5,209 nucleotides of DNA from an uncultured Mycoplasmatota bacterium (GCA_948437815.1 CAOJKG010000061.1:1-5209), one strand, 5' to 3'. Counted from the first letter of the stretch, positions 1 to 5,035 are shown. The notes: a model not told the origin generated them from the sequence alone. A program made the numbers and translations.

Positions 1-550
1 ATAACTTAGTATAATAATCATCATTACTATTATTCTTTATTTCCTCGTTATTTTTAATGTTTGATAACAGTTCTTGTTTAGATGTTTCATCAATAAATTC
101 TACTGAAATATAATCTTTATTTTCAAAATTTAAACTAATAGTAGTTTTTACTTTAACCCCTTTAGAAGTATCAAAACCTTTTTCTTTTGCTAGATTATAA
201 AGATTATCGATACTCTCGCCAATACTTTTTCCTTTAACATCAATATCATTATAAATACTTACACAGTCATCATTTAAACAAGCAATATCATTTACTTTAT
301 TTTCTTTTATAGTTAATACAAATGATGGATTAATTTCTATAAATACATAATCTATTCTATCCTTTGAAATTTCATTAATGGTATTGCCCATTTTCTTAGT
401 ATTCATACCATCTAACTTATTACTAATAAATCTATATCCAAAGAATAATATTATAGGCACAAAAATAATTAATAATATGATTAAAAATATTTTCTTTCCT
501 TTTCCCTTTTTCTTTTCTATTTCTTCATTTTTTATTTGTTTCTTACTCAC
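1..550 (-). CDS. Membrane protein with RsgI-like extracytoplasmic domain (3' end beyond the window)
   Basis: An open frame of 183 codons starts at GTG 550-548 and runs off the left edge, so the C-terminus is missing. The visible protein has a short lysine-rich cytoplasmic tail (residues 1-20), one membrane helix (about 21-42) and an outer region. Residues 68-126 match my recollection of the RsgI middle domain: a YVFIEINPS strand motif, then ACLNDD, DIDVKGKSI, and a helix ending AKEKGF. In RsgI anti-sigma factors this domain lies outside the membrane and contains a conserved Asn-Pro (here N74-P75) reported to self-cleave. The cytoplasmic sigma-binding domain of RsgI is absent, so calling it an anti-sigma factor would go too far. 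It is the last visible gene of a four-gene run, 9 nt after the preceding stop and in the same frame. GTG 550 is preferred over GTG 559 because GAGTGG sits about 6 nt upstream and the product then begins MSKK like its neighbour. No ATG fits: the nearest one is followed at once by TGA. Confidence 0.8.
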   Translation of the reverse strand, partial: MSKKQIKNEEIEKKKGKGKKIFLIILLIIFVPIILFFGYRFISNKLDGMNTKKMGNTINEISKDRIDYVFIEINPSFVLTIKENKVNDIACLNDDCVSIYNDIDVKGKSIGESIDNLYNLAKEKGFDTSKGVKVKTTISLNFENKDYISVEFIDETSKQELLSNIKNNEEIKNNSNDDYYTKL

Positions 551-559
551 ATAAACCAC

Positions 560-1411
560 TCACTTTCTATAATTAAATACTTGACTATCATTTTTTATTT
601 GGTTTTCATTTACTATTGTAAATTCAATTTTTTTAATTTTATCTAGTTCAGTTTCAACAATCCCATAATAATGTGTCATTGTTGCAATTATTTTATTTCC
701 CTCAATTTTATAAGTCCCCATTTCAGAATATCCACCACAAGGCATTTCTTCAGTACACCCAGTATCATAGTCAATACTTATTTTTTTATCATTTTCAAAA
801 TCAATACGCATTATTTTACCAGTATCAGAATAATAACTTCCCTCAGTTTTAATTGTAGAACTTTCAGTATTTAAATCATCATCTTCACTAGTTTGTGAAT
901 TTATAAGTTTTTCCCATTCTTCTTTTCCGTATTCCAAATATTCTTCTATTTCTTCCACTATCGGAAAAAGTCTACAAATACTTCTTTCCTCATCATAGTT
1001 ATCATAAAATTTTTCTTTATCATTTGTATTTTTTAAATCTTCTCTTATTTTTTGTATATCAGTTAGATAATTAAATCTAAGTATATTTTGTGATTTATCT
1101 TTTATAGTAACATTTGATTTGCCATACCTACAATTGGAGTTTTTAGTTTCTATACCTTTTTTTAATACTTCTATATTATAAGGAGTTTCACTATAATCCC
1201 AATCGCCAATTTCATTAATACTAATCAGTTTGTTATCTTTATCAAAATTAAAAATAATTTCATAATATAGTATGTCACTATCTCCATCAATTTTTTCACG
1301 ATACACCAAAGTATCCTTTATTTTACTACTATTAGTATCTAGCTGATTAGATTGTCCACAACCAGTTAATACTAATAAACAAATTATTATTAAAATTAAC
1401 TTTTTACTCAT
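560..1411 (-). CDS. Lipoprotein, 283 aa, two-part, paralogous to the upstream lipoprotein
   Basis: A predicted surface lipoprotein. Residues 4-18 form a hydrophobic signal ending in the lipobox L15-T-G-C18, so Cys18 should be lipidated and hold the protein on the outer face of the membrane. Residues 35-170 resemble the neighbouring 187-aa lipoprotein: EIIFNFDKDNKLISINE (51-67) against EFIFNFNSNDELISVNE, a DIQKIREDL helix, and an FPIV motif at 149-152 followed by an acidic helix. After an acidic, Ser/Thr-rich linker (about 171-186) comes an extra domain of about 90 residues of alternating strands, including GTYKIEGNKI, that the paralogue lacks; it reads like a small beta-barrel. A perfect AGAGGTGG lies just before the ATG. 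It starts 10 nt after the upstream stop, and its TGA stop lies just before the next gene in the same frame. The general look recalls small Bacilli lipoproteins such as the YehR/DUF1307 type, but that is unverified. Function and ligand are unknown. Confidence 0.85.
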   Translation of the reverse strand: MSKKLILIIICLLVLTGCGQSNQLDTNSSKIKDTLVYREKIDGDSDILYYEIIFNFDKDNKLISINEIGDWDYSETPYNIEVLKKGIETKNSNCRYGKSNVTIKDKSQNILRFNYLTDIQKIREDLKNTNDKEKFYDNYDEERSICRLFPIVEEIEEYLEYGKEEWEKLINSQTSEDDDLNTESSTIKTEGSYYSDTGKIMRIDFENDKKISIDYDTGCTEEMPCGGYSEMGTYKIEGNKIIATMTHYYGIVETELDKIKKIEFTIVNENQIKNDSQVFNYRK

Positions 1412-1421
1412 AATCCACCTC

Positions 1422-1985
1422 TTATTTACAATTAAAATTAAAATCGGTAATTAATTTTACTTTTAATGTTTCTTTATTATAATGAATATATTCTTTTAAA
1501 ATTTCAGGCTCAAAAGTGACTATTGGAAACATAGAATAATATGTATATTCGGACTCTTTATAAAAATCTGGAGTAATAATTTTCTCATTTAAATCCTTTT
1601 TTATTGAATTAATATCAATAGTATAATTATAAAACATATCTTTATTGCTTTTATTTATATTAACATCAACTTTAATATACTTTATTTCTTCTAATTTTTC
1701 TTTTATTTGTTTTGTGTTTGAAGGAACGTCTATCATAGTATTAGAATTATCAAAAAATTGGTTTTCATTAACACTAATCAATTCATCATTTGAATTAAAA
1801 TTAAAAATAAATTCGATACTTAAATCATTATATTCTGTACTATTAAAATCACGAGACCATTTACAAGTCATTGTATTTTCTTTATTGTTATTGTTACTAT
1901 TAGAAACTTTAGGATTATTATTGCTACAACCAATTACTATAAAACTTAATAACATAATTAAACTCAATATAATTATTCTTTTCAA
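1422..1985 (-). CDS. Lipoprotein, 187 aa, TTG start
   Basis: A predicted surface lipoprotein. With TTG 1985-1983 as start it begins MKRIIIL, followed by a hydrophobic stretch and the lipobox V17-I-G-C20. An Asn/Ser-rich spacer (21-38) leads into one mixed domain. A GTG nine bases upstream (1994) keeps the frame open but lies inside the Shine-Dalgarno sequence AGAGAGGTG, so it is rejected as start. The domain carries EFIFNFNSNDELISVNE (58-74), a DINSIKKDL helix (124-132) and FPIV (153-156), all matched in order in the 283-aa lipoprotein directly downstream; the two are almost certainly tandem duplicates. Cys41 and Cys186 lie near the two ends of the mature domain and might form a disulfide (inference). 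It sits 17 nt after the 315-aa membrane protein gene and 10 nt before the paralogue, so all are likely on one transcript. The biochemical role is unknown. Confidence 0.82.
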   Translation of the reverse strand: MKRIIILSLIMLLSFIVIGCSNNNPKVSNSNNNNKENTMTCKWSRDFNSTEYNDLSIEFIFNFNSNDELISVNENQFFDNSNTMIDVPSNTKQIKEKLEEIKYIKVDVNINKSNKDMFYNYTIDINSIKKDLNEKIITPDFYKESEYTYYSMFPIVTFEPEILKEYIHYNKETLKVKLITDFNFNCK

Positions 1986-1991
1986 AATAAA

Positions 1992-2000
1992 CACCTCTCT
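1992..2000 (-). promoter_or_regulatory. Ribosome binding site that fixes the TTG start
   Basis: The minus strand reads AGAGAGGTG here, six bases before TTG 1985. It contains an in-frame GTG, which would otherwise look like the first start codon. The spacing suits TTG and leaves no room for a Shine-Dalgarno sequence in front of that GTG. The resulting N-terminus is a compact lipoprotein signal. Confidence 0.65.
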
Positions 2001-2002
2001 TT

Positions 2003-2950
2003 TTATTTTTGTAATAAACTTCTAGTTGTTTGATATGCTTGTTTATGACTTTTACATTCATTTATTGATTTGGTATGTAACTTAGTAAGTCTTGCATCTT
2101 CATTTAAATTATGTTGTACATCTTCTACGGTCCATTTAAATGTATCTGTATCTCGTTGATGACAATTTCCATCCATTGTATTTTTATCATAACCTTCAGG
2201 TATAGTTCCATTCTGAATATATGCTATACAAGATGTAATATATTTAGTGTTTTGACTATATTGATATATTTCATCTTTTGAACCTTTATTAAGATCATCC
2301 ATTCTTTCTTCAAAAGCTGAATATACTAAACAATTTGTGGAAGTTCTATGATTAGTATCGCAATAAGTTTCTTTTTTAAAGTAATTATTAAATATGTAAT
2401 TTCTTTCCTCTTTAGATAAACTCTGTATTAAAGAACTATTATATTGCCATCCATCTACATCATATCCATAACCAGATGGTTGAAATACCTTAATTCCAAA
2501 TAACATTTTACCCTCATAATAAACAACTCTGTTACTTTCAGTTATTTTACAACTTATATCATTACAAGTTGGCTTTGTTTCTTGCGGTTTGGTTGTATTT
2601 GGTTTATTAGTACTTGGTTTGTTATTGTTTGGTTTAGTAGTAGAAGTATTAGTGTTAGGTTTATTTGTATTTGTTGTATTTTCATTATTAGTTTCATTTT
2701 CTTTTGGTTCTTCTTGTTTTATTTCCATACATTCATTATCAACTAATTCATAACCATCTTCACAAGTTTTATTTTCTACTTCTTGTTTATTAGGTTCTTT
2801 TATTTCAGTGTTTACTTTATTTTGATTATCATTAATGTTATTTACTATAATTGGTGTTGCTATAGTACCTCCAACTACCACTGTACCAACTACAGCTGTT
2901 GTAATTATATGGGTTTTAATGTATGACCCTATTATTGTTAAAATTTTCAT
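2003..2950 (-). CDS. Membrane-anchored protein with Asn/Thr/Lys/Pro linker and Cys-rich ectodomain, 315 aa
   Basis: First gene of the leftward operon. ATG 2950 has AAGGAG eight bases upstream; a GTG at 2959 is in frame but lies next to that site and is unlikely to be used. Residues 1-14 are cytoplasmic or a short lead-in, and 15-36 form a membrane helix rich in Val, Thr and Gly (TTAVVGTVVVGG). There is no lipobox, so this is either an uncleaved anchor or a signal sequence. A short CEDGYELVDNEC module (63-74), with the C-x-x-G-Y spacing of small EGF-like or surface-protein modules, precedes a low-complexity linker (85-128) with repeated KPN and TTKP units. The C-terminal region (129-315) holds seven cysteines (nine in the whole protein) and many aromatic and charged residues. 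That fits a disulfide-stabilised outer domain. I do not recognise its family and see no catalytic motif. Context suggests it works at the cell surface with the two lipoproteins and the RsgI-like protein downstream. Confidence 0.83.
   Translation of the reverse strand: MKILTIIGSYIKTHIITTAVVGTVVVGGTIATPIIVNNINDNQNKVNTEIKEPNKQEVENKTCEDGYELVDNECMEIKQEEPKENETNNENTTNTNKPNTNTSTTKPNNNKPSTNKPNTTKPQETKPTCNDISCKITESNRVVYYEGKMLFGIKVFQPSGYGYDVDGWQYNSSLIQSLSKEERNYIFNNYFKKETYCDTNHRTSTNCLVYSAFEERMDDLNKGSKDEIYQYSQNTKYITSCIAYIQNGTIPEGYDKNTMDGNCHQRDTDTFKWTVEDVQHNLNEDARLTKLHTKSINECKSHKQAYQTTRSLLQK
2567..2698 (-). repeat. Low-complexity coding repeat (Asn/Thr/Lys/Pro linker)
   Basis: This segment encodes the extended linker of the 315-aa protein, built from short, imperfect KPN, TNKPN and TTKPN units. 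On the plus strand it shows as repeated TTTGGTTTA-like motifs. Such linkers usually span the cell wall so that the distal domain is exposed, and copy number can vary by slippage. Confidence 0.7.
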
Positions 2951-2973
2951 AAAAATCACTCCTTTTACTTATA

Positions 2974-3002
2974 ATTATATCACAATTTTTCTTTTTGTAC
3001 TA
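2974..3002 (-). promoter_or_regulatory. Promoter of the leftward surface-protein operon
   Basis: On the minus strand there is a consensus -10 TATAAT (2979-2974) preceded by TG at the extended -10 position (2982-2981). The best -35 at 17-bp spacing is a poor TAGTAC (3002-2997), so the extended -10 probably compensates. Transcription would begin near 2967, about 17 nt before the ATG. The -35 region lies inside the inverted repeat at 2991-3025. Confidence 0.6.
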
Positions 3003-3025
3003 CAATTTGTGTAACTTACAAAAAG
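2991..3025. promoter_or_regulatory. Putative operator: inverted repeat between divergent promoters
   Basis: CTTTTTGTA (2991-2999) and TACAAAAAG (3017-3025) are perfect inverted 9-bp arms with a 17-nt spacer. A smaller palindrome, ACAATTTGT (3002-3010), lies between them. The arms overlap the -35 regions of both divergent promoters. The first rightward gene encodes a ribbon-helix-helix protein, a class that binds short repeated or inverted sites and often regulates itself, so it is the natural candidate binder. Binding itself is inference; AT-rich DNA gives some inverted repeats by chance. Confidence 0.45.
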
Positions 3026-3044
3026 TAATACATAATTTTATAAT
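3016..3044 (+). promoter_or_regulatory. Promoter of the RHH regulator gene
   Basis: TTACAA (3016-3021) and a consensus TATAAT (3039-3044) are separated by exactly 17 bp. Transcription would start near 3051, leaving a leader of about 33 nt with AGGAGG before the ATG. A second, weaker pair, TTGTGT (3008-3013) and CATAAT (3031-3036), also has 17-bp spacing. Confidence 0.7.
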
Positions 3045-3083
3045 CTAGTTATAGAAGTGATACTAATATTAGGAGGTGCAACA

Positions 3084-3293
3084 ATGGAAAAATTTACTTT
3101 ACCTAATTTAAATGAAGAACAAAGTATATTAAAAACCATAAGATTAAAGCAATATACTATGAATAAAATCAGCGAATTATCAAAACAAACTAATATATCA
3201 GTTAATCGCTTATTAAATGAGTGTATCGAATTTGCTTTAAGAAACTTAAGCGAAGAAGATTTAAAACAATTAAAAAAAACCAACAAAAAATAA
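3084..3293 (+). CDS. Ribbon-helix-helix (Arc/MetJ-type) DNA-binding protein, 69 aa
   Basis: A small probable transcription regulator acting as a dimer on DNA. After a 14-residue lead, residues 15-21 (ILKTIRL) fit the DNA-contacting beta strand, with alternating Lys17, Thr18 and Arg20. Helix A spans about 23-35 and helix B about 39-54, with the usual SVNRLL turn-helix signature between them (Ser39, Asn41). The tail (56-69) is charged and lysine-rich. Length and pattern fit stand-alone RHH repressors and RHH antitoxins. ATG 3084 is chosen over an in-frame ATG at 3057 because AGGAGG (3071-3076) sits seven bases before it. No toxin-like gene follows on the same strand; the next gene is convergent, with a shared terminator. 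The divergent surface operon and the inverted repeat over both promoters suggest that it regulates itself and that operon. The target is inference. Confidence 0.85.
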   Translation: MEKFTLPNLNEEQSILKTIRLKQYTMNKISELSKQTNISVNRLLNECIEFALRNLSEEDLKQLKKTNKK

Positions 3294-3321
3294 CTATTTC
3301 TTGTTTCAATAGTTATTTTTT
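3285..3321. terminator. Bidirectional rho-independent terminator
   Basis: Perfect 14-bp inverted arms (3285-3298 and 3308-3321) with a 9-nt loop. The arms end in A-runs on one side and T-runs on the other, so transcripts from either direction form a hairpin followed by U residues. It lies between the convergent RHH gene and the 102-aa gene, and the stop codons of both fall inside the stem. The stem is AT-rich, with a single G-C pair, but long. Confidence 0.8.
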
Positions 3322-3621
3322 TATTTCTTCAATTTCTAATTGTTCATCATTTATTATCTTTAAACCATATTTTTTCTCTAAAATTTCTTTAATCGCATCA
3401 TAATCGAAATTATTTATATCAGTTAAATTTCCAATCGAAGAATTACAATGTGTTTCTAATGATGAATTCCAAATTGCACTCATTTTATACCCCATAGCTA
3501 AGTAATAAGCAATATAATCATTTATAAGATTATCAATATACTTTGTTATAGCTTCATCAAAAGGAAATACTATTTTATCAAATTCTTCATCACTAACTGT
3601 ATTTATTGAAGTTCTTATCAT
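3313..3621 (-). CDS. Hypothetical protein, 102 aa
   Basis: I do not recognise this protein. It is soluble in appearance, without a signal peptide or membrane helix, and mildly acidic. A helical stretch, AITKYIDNLINDYIAYYLAMG, spans about residues 24-44, a middle region carries Trp51 and Cys58, and the acidic C-terminal helix includes DAIKEILEKKYG. The ATG has AAAGGCGG eight bases upstream, an imperfect but well-placed ribosome binding site. A possible -10, TATTAT, lies on the minus strand at 3667-3662 without a convincing -35. The gene is monocistronic: about 245 nt of non-coding sequence precede it and a terminator overlaps its stop. Unbroken frame, ribosome binding site and terminator support a real gene; its function is open. 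Confidence 0.65.
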   Translation of the reverse strand: MIRTSINTVSDEEFDKIVFPFDEAITKYIDNLINDYIAYYLAMGYKMSAIWNSSLETHCNSSIGNLTDINNFDYDAIKEILEKKYGLKIINDEQLEIEEIKK

Positions 3622-3839
3622 ACTTTAAACCGCCTTTCTTTAAAATTTATTAAATTCTCTCATAATACAAGAAATTTAGTGAATTTAACTTATTTCAACT
3701 TAATTATATTACTTTTTAATTTAAATTGTATATACTCGAAATAAGTTATGAATAATCACTTGTTAGAGTTACTTGATTACTCTAATAATATTTTAAATAA
3801 AAATTTTTCTTAAATCCCGCTACCTAGAAGTCAAAGCAG
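3622..3839. other. Non-coding spacer with inverted repeats
   Basis: No convincing gene lies here. It probably holds the promoter region of the leftward 102-aa gene. It contains a 10-bp inverted repeat (3687-3747), a palindrome AATTTAAATT (3718-3727), and a small hairpin TTAGAGT/ACTCTAA with a 9-nt loop near 3763-3785. A less AT-rich patch, ATCCCGCTACCTAG, lies near 3813-3827. A 21-codon plus-strand frame from ATG 3748 has no ribosome binding site. Confidence 0.5.
3687..3747. repeat. 10-bp inverted repeat with 41-nt spacer
   Basis: AACTTATTTC (3687-3696) and GAAATAAGTT (3738-3747) are exact inverted copies. They lie upstream of the 102-aa gene that starts at 3621, where widely spaced operator half-sites could sit. 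AT-rich composition makes chance occurrence possible. Confidence 0.4.
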
Positions 3840-3868
3840 AAAAAAAGAACTCTAAGATTTAGAATTCT
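3840..3868 (-). terminator. Rho-independent terminator of the 128-aa gene
   Basis: On the minus strand the arm AGAATTCTAA (3868-3859) pairs with TTAGAGTTCT (3855-3846) across a 3-nt loop, with one mismatch. A run of six T follows (3845-3840). The stop codon of the 128-aa gene begins the stem. A clear, well-placed terminator. Confidence 0.75.
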
Positions 3869-4253
3869 ATAGATAGTATTCTCCATTATTTGTTTCAAAT
3901 AACATTATATACATATCATCACTTATCTTATTAAATGGTGAACTCCAAGTAATACCATATTCCATCTTACTATCATCACTAAAATAAACTATTATTGCTT
4001 TTACTTTATTCAGTATTGTAAAAAACTCTGCAGATATTTCATCTTCTATAAATGGTTCTATATTTGCTATAAAATAGCCCTTATTATCAAACTTATTAAA
4101 TGCTTTTACAGCAGATGATAAATCTACCATAGATGTATCAGAATCATAACATAGTGTAATATGTGTAATTAAAGGATCATCTATTTTAACTATATCTTCT
4201 TTTAATATTGTAAAATTTTTTAATTTATCTATGCTTTCATATAATTTACTCAT
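3867..4253 (-). CDS. Hypothetical acidic protein, 128 aa
   Basis: Not recognised. The product is acidic and looks cytoplasmic, with no signal peptide or membrane segment. It begins with a helix (MSKLYESIDKLKN), then alternates predicted strands and helices: ITHITLCYD (about 30-38), VDLSSAVKAF, GYFIANIEPF, AEFFTILNKV, AIIVYFSDD (86-94), and a C-terminal strand region with ITWSSPF and MYIMLFET ending EYYL. The alternation suggests a compact alpha/beta fold. The size, acidity and stand-alone position recall small immunity-type or phage-derived proteins, but that is only a resemblance. AAGGGA lies seven bases before the ATG and a terminator overlaps the stop, so the gene looks like an independent unit. 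Confidence 0.68.
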   Translation of the reverse strand: MSKLYESIDKLKNFTILKEDIVKIDDPLITHITLCYDSDTSMVDLSSAVKAFNKFDNKGYFIANIEPFIEDEISAEFFTILNKVKAIIVYFSDDSKMEYGITWSSPFNKISDDMYIMLFETNNGEYYL

Positions 4254-4280
4254 AATTATTCCCTTATCATCATCTAATTA

Positions 4281-4310
4281 AATATATAACGAAAAACCTA
4301 TCCTACAGAA
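4281..4310 (-). promoter_or_regulatory. Candidate promoter of the 128-aa gene
   Basis: On the minus strand TTCTGT (4310-4305) and TATATT (4286-4281) are 18 bp apart, and the implied start near 4275 leaves a leader of about 20 nt containing the ribosome binding site. Neither box is consensus, and AT-rich DNA offers many such pairs. Confidence 0.35.
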
Positions 4311-4342
4311 TAAACTAAATTCACTCATAAATACAGAAATAA

Positions 4343-4394
4343 AGAGAGTTTCTAATTAACTAACATAATTACATTAATTTACTAAAAACTCTCT
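4343..4394. repeat. Inverted repeat in the 4254-4445 spacer
   Basis: AGAGAGTTT (4343-4351) and AAACTCTCT (4386-4394) are perfect 9-bp inverted arms; inside them AATTAA (4354-4359) can pair with TTAATT (4374-4379). The result is a long, interrupted hairpin without a clean U-tract, lying upstream of the 128-aa gene. It may be a weak second terminator for leftward read-through or an operator. The rest of this 190-nt spacer shows no gene. Confidence 0.45.
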
Positions 4395-4445
4395 AAAATA
4401 CTTAAATATGTAATGAATAAGAGAAGATTATAACTTATTAAAAAT

Positions 4446-4473
4446 AAAAAAGTTAAAAATCTCTAACTTTTTT
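4446..4473 (-). terminator. Rho-independent terminator of the second 102-aa gene
   Basis: AAAAAAGTTA (4446-4455) and TAACTTTTTT (4464-4473) form a 10-bp stem with an 8-nt loop. On the minus strand it is followed by ATTTTT. The gene's TAA stop touches the stem. The hairpin is nearly symmetric in base composition and might also stop rightward transcripts. Confidence 0.7.
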
Positions 4474-4781
4474 TACTTATTTAACCATTTACTATTAAAC
4501 TTTTTATCAAAATTTCTTTTTACATCTTCTAAACGTAGTATCTTTCTATTTTTTAAATACTTAGATACCCATTTTAATTTTGAAGTATTACATTTAACTA
4601 TATTATTAAAAAAATTAATAACACCTTTAGGAGTATGTATCTTATATAACTCATTGATAGTACCCTCTATTATAGTAACTGCTTTTCTATCTCCTTTACT
4701 AGTAGCAGAGTAATGAGCTTTCATAAGTACATTATCTATTAAATAATTCCTCATTTCATTACATTTACACTCGTTTTTCAA
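4473..4781 (-). CDS. Hypothetical basic protein, 102 aa, probable TTG start
   Basis: Not recognised. The product is basic and has no membrane helix or signal. Two cysteines close together (CKC, residues 5-7) and a third near residue 64 could form a metal site, but there is no full zinc-finger pattern. Predicted helices include MRNYLIDNVLMKAHYS, KAVTIIEGTINELYKIH, GVINFFNNIVK and a Lys/Arg-rich C-terminal part (KWVSKYLKNRKILRLEDVKR). The basic tail would suit nucleic acid contact (inference). The start is uncertain: TTG 4781 has AGAAAGAAG about 10 nt upstream, and an in-frame TGA three codons before it excludes any longer form. The first in-frame ATG (4754, residue 10) has no ribosome binding site. 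The gene stands alone with its own terminator. Confidence 0.6.
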   Translation of the reverse strand: MKNECKCNEMRNYLIDNVLMKAHYSATSKGDRKAVTIIEGTINELYKIHTPKGVINFFNNIVKCNTSKLKWVSKYLKNRKILRLEDVKRNFDKKFNSKWLNK

Positions 4782-4843
4782 TTTTAATCATCTTCTTTCT
4801 ATTATTTTAATACGTTTAAAACCAACCTTTCCTATAAAAATTC

Positions 4844-4872
4844 TTGATGAAGTTGATTTTTTTATCTATAAT
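4844..4872 (+). promoter_or_regulatory. Orphan rightward promoter-like sequence
   Basis: TTGATG (4844-4849) and TATAAT (4867-4872) are exactly 17 bp apart on the plus strand, a near-consensus vegetative promoter. No plus-strand gene follows: downstream frames are only a few codons long. A transcript would run antisense into the gene at 5038-5209. The -10 lies in the left arm of the 25-bp palindrome. It may be chance or drive an unannotated RNA. Confidence 0.35.
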
Positions 4873-4888
4873 TTTAAAAATTATAGAT
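4864..4888. repeat. 25-bp perfect palindrome
   Basis: ATCTATAATTTT (4864-4875) and AAAATTATAGAT (4877-4888) are perfect 12-bp inverted arms around one central A. TATAAT occurs on both strands (4867-4872 plus, 4885-4880 minus). On the plus strand T residues precede it and no T-run follows, so it is not a terminator in either direction. Its place 83 nt upstream of the gene starting at 4781 suits an operator or promoter core. The remaining bases of the 4782-5037 spacer show no gene. Confidence 0.6.
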
Positions 4889-5019
4889 GAATTTGTGATG
4901 TGATATTTATTATTTTTTTATAGAGTAGTAATAGTGTTAATTATATAGTAGTTTATTAGAATTAAATTTTAGATGATTAACCCTTATAAAATCTAACTAT
5001 AATCTACTTTTAGAATAAC

Positions 5020-5035
5020 AAGATTTTCTAATCTT
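5020..5035 (-). terminator. Weak hairpin after the right-edge gene
   Basis: AAGATT (5020-5025) and AATCTT (5030-5035) form a 6-bp stem with a 4-nt loop directly downstream of the stop codon at 5040-5038. No T-run follows on the minus strand, so termination here is doubtful. Confidence 0.3.

Noticed and set aside
671..874. Plus-strand open frame of 67 codons
   Set aside because: It is antisense to the 283-aa lipoprotein gene, lacks a ribosome binding site, and has the Phe/Ile/Ser-rich composition of a shadow frame.
1645..2025. Plus-strand open frame of 126 codons, very hydrophobic
   Set aside because: It is antisense to the 187-aa lipoprotein. Its Leu/Ile-rich look comes from reading Asn/Lys codons backwards, and it has no ribosome binding site.
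2567..2698. CRISPR-like short repeats
   Set aside because: The repeats are irregular, lack unique spacers and lie in frame within the linker of the 315-aa protein.
3038..3286. Minus-strand open frame of 82 codons
   Set aside because: It lies antisense to the RHH gene, which has a strong promoter, AGGAGG and a recognisable fold.
3084..3621. Toxin-antitoxin pair (RHH antitoxin with the 102-aa gene as toxin)
   Set aside because: The two genes are convergent and share a terminator, whereas RHH antitoxins are normally co-transcribed with their toxin; the 102-aa protein resembles no known toxin.
3748..3813. Plus-strand mini-gene of 21 codons (MNNHLLELLDY...)
   Set aside because: No Shine-Dalgarno sequence precedes the ATG, and frames of this length arise easily by chance.
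3805..3835. tRNA 3'-end or attachment-site remnant (TTCTTAAATCCCGCTACC)
   Set aside because: It loosely recalls a T-arm and acceptor end, but the T-loop spacing is wrong, no CCA follows, no integrase is nearby, and no second copy was noticed in the window.
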